64,000 nucleotides of DNA from Mytilinidion resinicola (lineage: Eukaryota; Ascomycota; Dothideomycetes; Mytilinidiales; Mytilinidiaceae): positions 1,884,785 to 1,948,784 of the forward strand of contig NW_022985438.1 in assembly GCF_010093595.1 (NCBI RefSeq). The letters are read 5' to 3'. Below the pieces are notes generated by a model that had not been told where the DNA came from, made no database searches, and saw only the letters and a list, made by a program, of their open reading frames with translations. This document shows positions 57,551 through 64,000 of the stretch, piece after piece (the stretch's first letter is position 1; each line of letters opens with the position of its first letter). The position numbers were made by a program, and so were the translations under genes.

Positions 57551-59541
57551 AGCTTCACGCTACCTCACACCGCAATTTGCGGCTTGGCCTGGCTTGAGAG
57601 GAAACCACCAAACATGCCAATGGCAAAATCAGATGACAGAGCGCTACGTGACAAACTCCCTTAAACATAAGAGGAAGAGTTTGGTGTCTTCTAGACCATC
57701 ATCCATAAGTACGGTCGGTAGTGTGCAGAGCTTCAGAGCCTTGATTAAAAGGTCAAAGTCGTAAAGAGGAATAATTGAAGATTATCAACCCATAGCTTCA
57801 AATTCGTCCAGCCTGTACTTAGATTGAACTGGTCGACAGCGGGCATTCTTTGCTTACCGACTAACCCTTTGAGTAATCTAATAGAGAGGAAAATGACTTC
57901 ACGAGCTCTCCCATCTATCTAAGTTATTACAACTCCACCGCCCCTTCAAGCGATCTAATCTCTCCTATCCTCCAATCGCTCCAATCTCGTCAGGCCTCCC
58001 ATCTTAACCATCAAGCGGCCACCGCCCGCTTTCCTATCTCGATATCTACATCTCAACCGTCTGCTTGCTCATCCTTACACTTCATCAACTATCAAACACA
58101 TACCGCCCAAACCAGCTTCTCGAGATTGCCCGGCTTCATATGCGTCTATTAGCAGCATCCCCTCGTTCCTCGAAGCACACACTAGAATCTCGTAATCATC
58201 CAGCTTGACAATGATCTACTAGCACGGAGAGGAGTGGACATCATGGGAGGTGGGGGTTCCTACACAGGCAAATTTCGCGTGACAACTGTCGGCTGAGATG
58301 TATACATCAATCAGAACGAAGTGCCCAAGATTCACGAGGATTGTGCACCGGCATCAAGAAAATCGTCTGCCATGCCACGACCGCGCGAAGGGTGAATGTG
58401 CGTTCCTCCCGGGTTCTCGGCGCAGCCTTGTGCAAAAAGAGAGGCGCAAAAAGAGACCAGCGCCCGGTCAGGAGTTGAACCCGAGACCCTTGGGCGGCAA
58501 AAAAGAGAGAGAATACACACATGGTTTGATTGCCAGCAGGTTATGTTTACCCCAGCCTTCCCATACACTCTTTGAGAACATACCGGAGGGCTCAGCGGAT
58601 TGAGGTACCTCGCGGACGTCAGGAACGCAGCAGGCGGCTCAAGCCAACAACTGTACCACTGCGCAAACCGCCCTGATGCTTAGTGCCGTGAAGGACTGTT
58701 CGGCACATGTAGCATGATCCGTGTGTGTGATGCGTGCCGGGGGGGTGTCGGAAAGGGGACGTCTGTTAACTTCGTCACGCTTCATGCGTATATATATCCT
58801 TGTGCGTCAGCGGACTCATGATCTATCGTGACATCGCGCGCGCGCTGGCTATGTGGACGTAATGATCAGGCGGTCGGCGAGCGTGTGATCTGGTGGTAAC
58901 CCGTGCTCAATCTCTGATTAGAAGAGCGCTTCACTTCCCGACGAGCATCTCGATATGTTACCCCCGCCAGTACGTATTTCTTCCAGTCAAGGCAACGTAG
59001 CCACACATCAAAGCCGGAGCCATACAACAATATGCTAGCTTGTCTCTAGAGTGGCGAAGTCGAGATGCCTTGATAGGCTCTGTTCAAGGTCCTTGTTGAT
59101 AGCTTGCTTCGAGGAGTCCACCCTTGCCTATATGTCCTACCTGCACTGGAAGTCTGGGATGCTCTTCTCATCAAAGAAGGCGAACTTTATAAACAGTCTG
59201 TCGTAGTTTCTGCTCATTTCTCACTTCCTGGTAGCATTTTTAATGCTCCTCTTGTAAATGTTCTGGCTATGGCCGTCCCAGTTATGATGTATAGAGTCCT
59301 ACCCCAGAACATGTTTCATATCGTGCGTAGGTGTAGCTGATTTCATATCCCTGCACTAAGGCTTTCCAGGAACAACTTCAATTCAATTGTGTCTCTAAAT
59401 CCTAAGGTGACCTGGTGGACTTTAGTCACTGTATTCCTTAGTAAGTATCAGGGTAGAAGTTGAGTGTTGCTTCAGTGACTTCCATCTAGTTCTCCACAAA
59501 TCAAAAACAGCTAGATAACATGGAAATCTTACTATGAGTCC

Positions 59542-59574
59542 GCAAGGTGCCAGCAAGGTGCCAGCAAGGTGCCA
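59542..59574. repeat. Three tandem copies of an 11-bp unit
   Basis: The unit GCAAGGTGCCA occurs three times without change at 59542, 59553 and 59564. Confidence 0.9.
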
Positions 59575-60865
59575 GATGCGCTTAAGTTGGCATAAGCGCG
59601 TGATGAAAAGATGGCGATATTCAGAGGCAGGGGAGTAGTAGCCAATCATAGATGGTCCAATACTGGAGCTGGGGCAGTGAGCGGCGGCCGGGATGTAGAT
59701 GGATGCGGCAAGGCAGAGTCGCCTTAGTGATACGTTCAGTAGTAGAGAGGTAGATGGTTATGGATGGTAACCGACGAGTCAACAAAGGGCTCAAATCAAT
59801 GACCTTAAACCTTGTCCAGACATTCGACACTGTGATGAAGCATGTTACAGAATTGTAACAAAGTATATATAGACCTAGGTCCTGACTCGGTCGTACCGTG
59901 GCTCGCTTGTCTCCTATAATTAGCATGTGTGTTGCGTATGACTTCCCTCCTCTGATCTACGGATGCGGGCCCCTAATACCGGAGTACTTATTCCCTCGCC
60001 TCTCATCTTCGACTTTTGGTTCGCAGCCAAGATCCCTCCTCACAGCGAAGTCAATGATCTTTGCGAGACTGTCCTCATTGAGGTTCTTAGAGGACCGCTG
60101 TTGGCCCCTTCCTCTGTAGCCGATTACTCAGCAGCTTTAGTATATCTTTCCGTCTTAGGAGCCTAGCTAGCTTCCTCTCTCGAACACCAATACAATATAT
60201 TCTCTCTTCTGCACACCGCTCTCACACCGCCATTGGCCAAGCTCCAAGCAGCTTCCCGGCTTTCAGACCACTACGCGATCACCTCAAAGAAGCAAGAGAC
60301 AAACTGCAAGACTCACACACAGCAGCCTACTTAAGTACCGAACCATCAGCATCTAAAAGCTCTACAGAACATGCAAGGTTTTAAAGTTGGCAAACTCACT
60401 GACCGCATCCAGTACACCAAATCCGAGTACTGAGCAGTGAATCTTCTCTCATCAATGTAAGATTTGGGGCCCGCCAACGCAAATGGGCGCATCGCCAACG
60501 CGGGTGGCGGGAATAGTCACGATAGACGCGTGGTGTTGAGCCCCGCACCCATTGGTACCTTGCATGTTGCTACCTGTGCCAGCCCTGGAGGCGGGACCGG
60601 CTGGCCAGGCGGTGAGCGTGATCGCACCGGGAGCTAAGCTCGATACAGCTAGCGCCTCCCCGCGAACCGACCAAAAGCTTGGCAGTCGTACCTTTGTAGG
60701 AGCTTGAAAAGCTCCGTCGCGACTGCCACCCCACCACCACCATCACAACAACAACACTGTCCTCGACGCACTTGTTGGAACCACTTCACCACCCCCTCGC
60801 ACCTGCGCTGAGACACCTCGCGCTCCATTGATCCTTCCTGAGCCAACCTTCGCTGCATCGCAACC

Positions 60866-63833
60866 ATGGCGCGCAAGCGTTCGGCCTCGCCCGACTTCCC
60901 TCCTCCTTCGCCGTCCGATTATGGCGTGCGCACCCCACCCGGCTTGTCTCCAGGACCCGAGACTGGACCTGAGTTCTTCATGTCGGGCGGCCTTGGACCT
61001 CCAACCGCAACCGCAGCCGCATCATCATCTTCAGCCTCCGTCGCCGTCCCGATCTTCGAGTTCGAGGGCCAACCATCCGAAGCTCCAGCCGAACCCGAGG
61101 GCGAAGCGTCGCTTGTAGACGTGTCCATGCTTGACATCGATGACTTTAATGCTGCTGTAAGTCATTGTCGCGCCACATTGCGCGGTCGCTCCTTCTCTCG
61201 ACCCAAGCTAATCTGATCTTAAGCAGGCCGTCCCCGCGACCCGCCGAATGGGTTTTGTCTTTCAGATGGTTACCCGCAATATCCCTACCCTACCCAATCT
61301 GTCCTCTATCACGACGTTCCGACCAATCTCAAATACGCGGCGAGCAATCGGACGATTTGCGAACATCCGTCCTCTGACCGCAGTGCTCCAAAAGGTCACG
61401 ACATTCTTCAGCCGCGCACAGCACCCCGCTCAGCAGACAACAACCCATACCATTGCAGCTGTTCCAGTTAGCAGCCCGCGCAGCAACAAGAAGATATTCC
61501 TTGACGTGGACAACGCCACCGAGGATCTTTCCAGTCTTCTCCATCGCCATGTCCCAGGCGAGTGGCCCGAAGAAGAACATACCATCCATAACGTCGATCC
61601 GAAATGCTCAATCGTATCGCCCTCCAATGCCTCGTTGCTCGATAGCACCGACCTGAAGCCCACCTCAGAGCTGAGCGAGGACGATAGATGGAATGAGGAG
61701 GCCAATCAACAGCTGCATATGGAAGATTTCCGCTACGAGAACATCGACATTCAGATGAGGTGTGACAAAGAATCACGCATGAGAATGAGGGCCAAGTTGC
61801 GATATCGCTATGATGAGGACAGCAACAAGATAGACCAAATCCACGACCACCCACTCTGGAAGCGGATTCACAGACCTCCCAAGTCCCACCCCGTGCGTCC
61901 TCCCGGCTACTATAACCGTCCCCTGTTGAAGCCGAAGGGCCCGTCTCAAAAGCGTTCGGTCCAGAATGCACCAGCTCGCGAAAAGTCGAAGCTCAAGCTC
62001 TCGGCTGCGCTTGCTAGCGCGACCCCGCAATCGGATCTGAAGGTGGGCCAGGCCCCGGCGTTGCCAGGCCTTGCAGCAAACCCCACCACCGACATGCAGC
62101 TGGCCGTCGCCGACCCAGAAAACCCTGTCGACACTCAGACTACCACCAACGTCGATGTCTCCATGCAGAACATCGCCGAGACTCAAACTACCACCAGCGC
62201 CGATGTCTCCATGCAGAACATCGCCGAGACTCAGGCCACCACCAGCGCCGATGTCCTCATACAAAACACCAGCGACAAATTCCCGCAGACTCCTAAGGCG
62301 GTGTCCAAGCCAGACCTCAGTGAACCCCGCCAGGATGAGAAACTGCCTCAGACTCCTGGAGCGTTCCCCGAGTCCAACGACGCCGCGCACCTCCTTGGAG
62401 GCATTGTTCAAGCCCACTCTATGGTCCCGCAGACTCCTATTGATAACGACATGTCCACTCTCGAGGATGCCCCTCCCCGGAAGTCGGTTGGATTTCACGA
62501 GAATGCGTTCAAACTGGACCCGACAGACCCGACTAAGAAAGAGCACGCGGTCCTGGAACAGATGCACTACCTCTATGACGATATCGCTATTATCGAGCAA
62601 GCCGAAAACCGGTTCAAGGATCAACCCCCACGACTTGACTATCCCGTCGAACCCGTGGATGAGACCGAGCTGGAAGATTTTGTGGGCGGATTTTTGTCCG
62701 AGGGCAAAAAATCACCGTACTACTTCTCCCATCTGATCGATCAGTCTCCAAAGAAGGCTGACGAAGACGACGACGACTCTACGCTGCTGGGCACTGTCAC
62801 TCGAGACTTCAAAGAATGGCACTGGAACACCGTATCGGGGGTAGAGATGTCTGACAAGAAGCGAAAGGTGAAGGATGAGGAAGCGCGACTTGAGTTTCTG
62901 AAGAAAGAAAAGGAAGCCAAGCGAAAGGCAGAAGAGGACGCCCGGCGAAAGGCTGAGGCAGAGGAAGCCGCGGAAAAACAGAGACTCCTCGAGCAAGCTG
63001 CGCGCGAAGCTGCAGAAGCTGCGGAGAAAGCTAGGAAGGCTGCTCGACCGCTTATCAACCGGATTTCAAAGGAGGCCATGACTTCCATCGACGAGGCGGC
63101 GAAGAAAGGCCCGAACGGAGTGCACGCCTTGTTCCTCAAGGGCAGCAACTTCGGCAGCCTGCTTCCGAACAAGTTCGCCGGGGGAAACCCGCAGGCGTGG
63201 CTCGACGACGAAATTGTCAACACTTACCTGAAGTTACTGGCTGAGCGTGAGCAAAAGCTAGCAGGTTGGACCAAAGCGTCGGGACGCGGACCGCCAGTCC
63301 AGGCCATTGTCTCCCAGTGGTACCAGAACGTAAAGGGAAAGAACAAGGCCAAGATCGACGAGGATAAACCAGCATTCAACCCGAAAGAGTTCGACGGCGT
63401 GAAGAAATGGCACGCACGTGCAGGCCTTGGAGGCAAGCGAATTCTGGACACAAAGGTCATTCTTATTCCCATCTGCGAGGGAAACCACTGGCGCCTTTTG
63501 GCGATCAAACCGGAAGTTCGCGAAATTGAGCTCCTAGACAGCTTAAACCCCGCGAAGCGTGCGTACGAGCAGTACGTGCACCTAGCTCGCCGCTTCCTAG
63601 AGTTCGAACTAGGGGCCCTCTATGTGGCGGAAGAGTGGAAAGTTGTGCCGAATAGGTCCGGCCACCAGGCCAACGCGCGGGATTGTGGTGTTTTTACGGT
63701 CTTCAACGCCTTGGCGTTGGTGAAGGGAGTGGTGCCGGCCAACAAGGTCACGCCGGCACTGATGCTGCCGGCGCGCCTACAGTTGGCCGGCACCCTCCTT
63801 TCGGGGGGGTTCAAGGGGGAGTTCGAGTACTAG
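60866..63833 (+). CDS. Ulp1-like SUMO protease (peptidase family C48)
   Basis: Cysteine protease that matures SUMO or removes it from targets. Exons are 60866-61156 and 61227-63833, 965 aa; the ATG context is AACCATGG. The N-terminal 600 residues are disordered and carry three 16-residue repeats (62133-62276). A Lys/Glu/Ala-rich coiled coil follows (near 62850-63040). The C48 domain takes the last 220 residues: WLDDEIVNTYLKLL for substrate binding, HW in EGNHWRLLAI (catalytic His), ELLDSL (catalytic Asp), and Q.NARDCGVF with the oxyanion Gln and nucleophile Cys. All catalytic residues are present. Likely nuclear or at the nuclear rim by analogy with Ulp1. Ulp1 versus Ulp2 orthology is not settled. 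Confidence 0.9.
62133..62276 (+). repeat. Three 48-bp coding repeats in the Ulp1-like gene
   Basis: Units 62133-62180, 62181-62228 and 62229-62276 encode 16-residue copies of the form TQTTTxxDVSMQNIAE; the third is more diverged (DVLIQNTSD). Unit length is a multiple of three, so copy number can change without breaking the frame. Confidence 0.85.
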
Positions 63834-64000
63834 GCATAGCGACGGTGTTTTGAGCGTGGGTTTCGGGCCGGTTTTGTTTTTGTTTTGGCATGGCCTGCGG
63901 GCCCATTGGGGAAAAAACGAATTATGATTATTATACCCCAGGCCGGGCATTGGCCCGGCCAATTTTGCATGTAACAACACTGTACAGTAGGAGAAGAAAA

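Larger units (their letters stand above)
56934..60865. other. Gene-poor region, 3.9 kb
   Basis: The longest stretch without a supported gene. It holds the PP2A promoter, two short tandem repeats (57505-57550 and 59542-59574) and only short frames. One frame at 59963-60166 (67 codons, ATG start) has a protein-like composition but no known family. No terminal repeats or transposase motifs were found. Confidence 0.5.

Overview
The window is nuclear DNA of a filamentous ascomycete. The evidence is short introns (mostly about 45-70 nt) with GT..AG ends and CTAAC/CTGAC-like branch sites, about 20 genes on both strands in 64 kb, and fungal-typical families (CipC/DUF3759, Zn(II)2Cys6 regulator, HET-like remnant, Vcx1-type exchanger). 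The gene complement fits Pezizomycotina, perhaps Dothideomycetes, but I cannot name a species. I joined exons by hand from splice signals, reading frame and family conservation.

Left part (1-13.6 kb): the 5' part of a SYG1/XPR1-type SPX-EXS gene (minus, runs off the left edge); a small CipC-like gene (minus); a catalytically dead acyl-protein-thioesterase-like gene (plus); a DHH-DHHA2 exopolyphosphatase (plus); and a very large conserved protein of about 1,680 aa with a possible RasGAP-like segment (plus).

15-18.5 kb is accessory in character: a secreted type-B carboxylesterase disabled by a frameshift and an in-frame TAG, then a probable HET-protein remnant. 18.6-26.4 kb is housekeeping: RAD18 and the NEDD8 E1 subunit ULA1 (both minus), ribose-5-phosphate isomerase (plus) and an OTU deubiquitinase (minus). 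27.6-30.5 kb holds an MDR-type reductase cut by an early TAG and a peroxisomal D-amino-acid oxidase, both plus.

32-40.6 kb: a SNF2/RING ATPase (Rad5/Rad16 class) and a vacuolar Ca2+/H+ exchanger, both minus. 42.9-51 kb: a Nudix/DUF4743 protein (plus), RPB8 (minus), an F-box protein (plus) and a NirA/NIT-4-like zinc-cluster regulator (minus). 52-57 kb: MCM6 and the PP2A catalytic subunit (minus, in tandem). About 57-60.9 kb is gene-poor. A Ulp1-like SUMO protease (plus) ends the window.

The genes do not form one pathway or a biosynthetic cluster. A loose theme is ubiquitin-family biology and genome maintenance (RAD18, ULA1, OTU, SNF2-RING, F-box, MCM6, Ulp1); I take this as coincidental neighbourhood. 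I found no rRNA, confident tRNA, CRISPR array or intact transposon. I did not find a clearly new multi-gene system. The most interesting items are the dead hydrolase, the broken accessory genes, the large orphan protein, and the possible dual-start ribose-5-phosphate isomerase.
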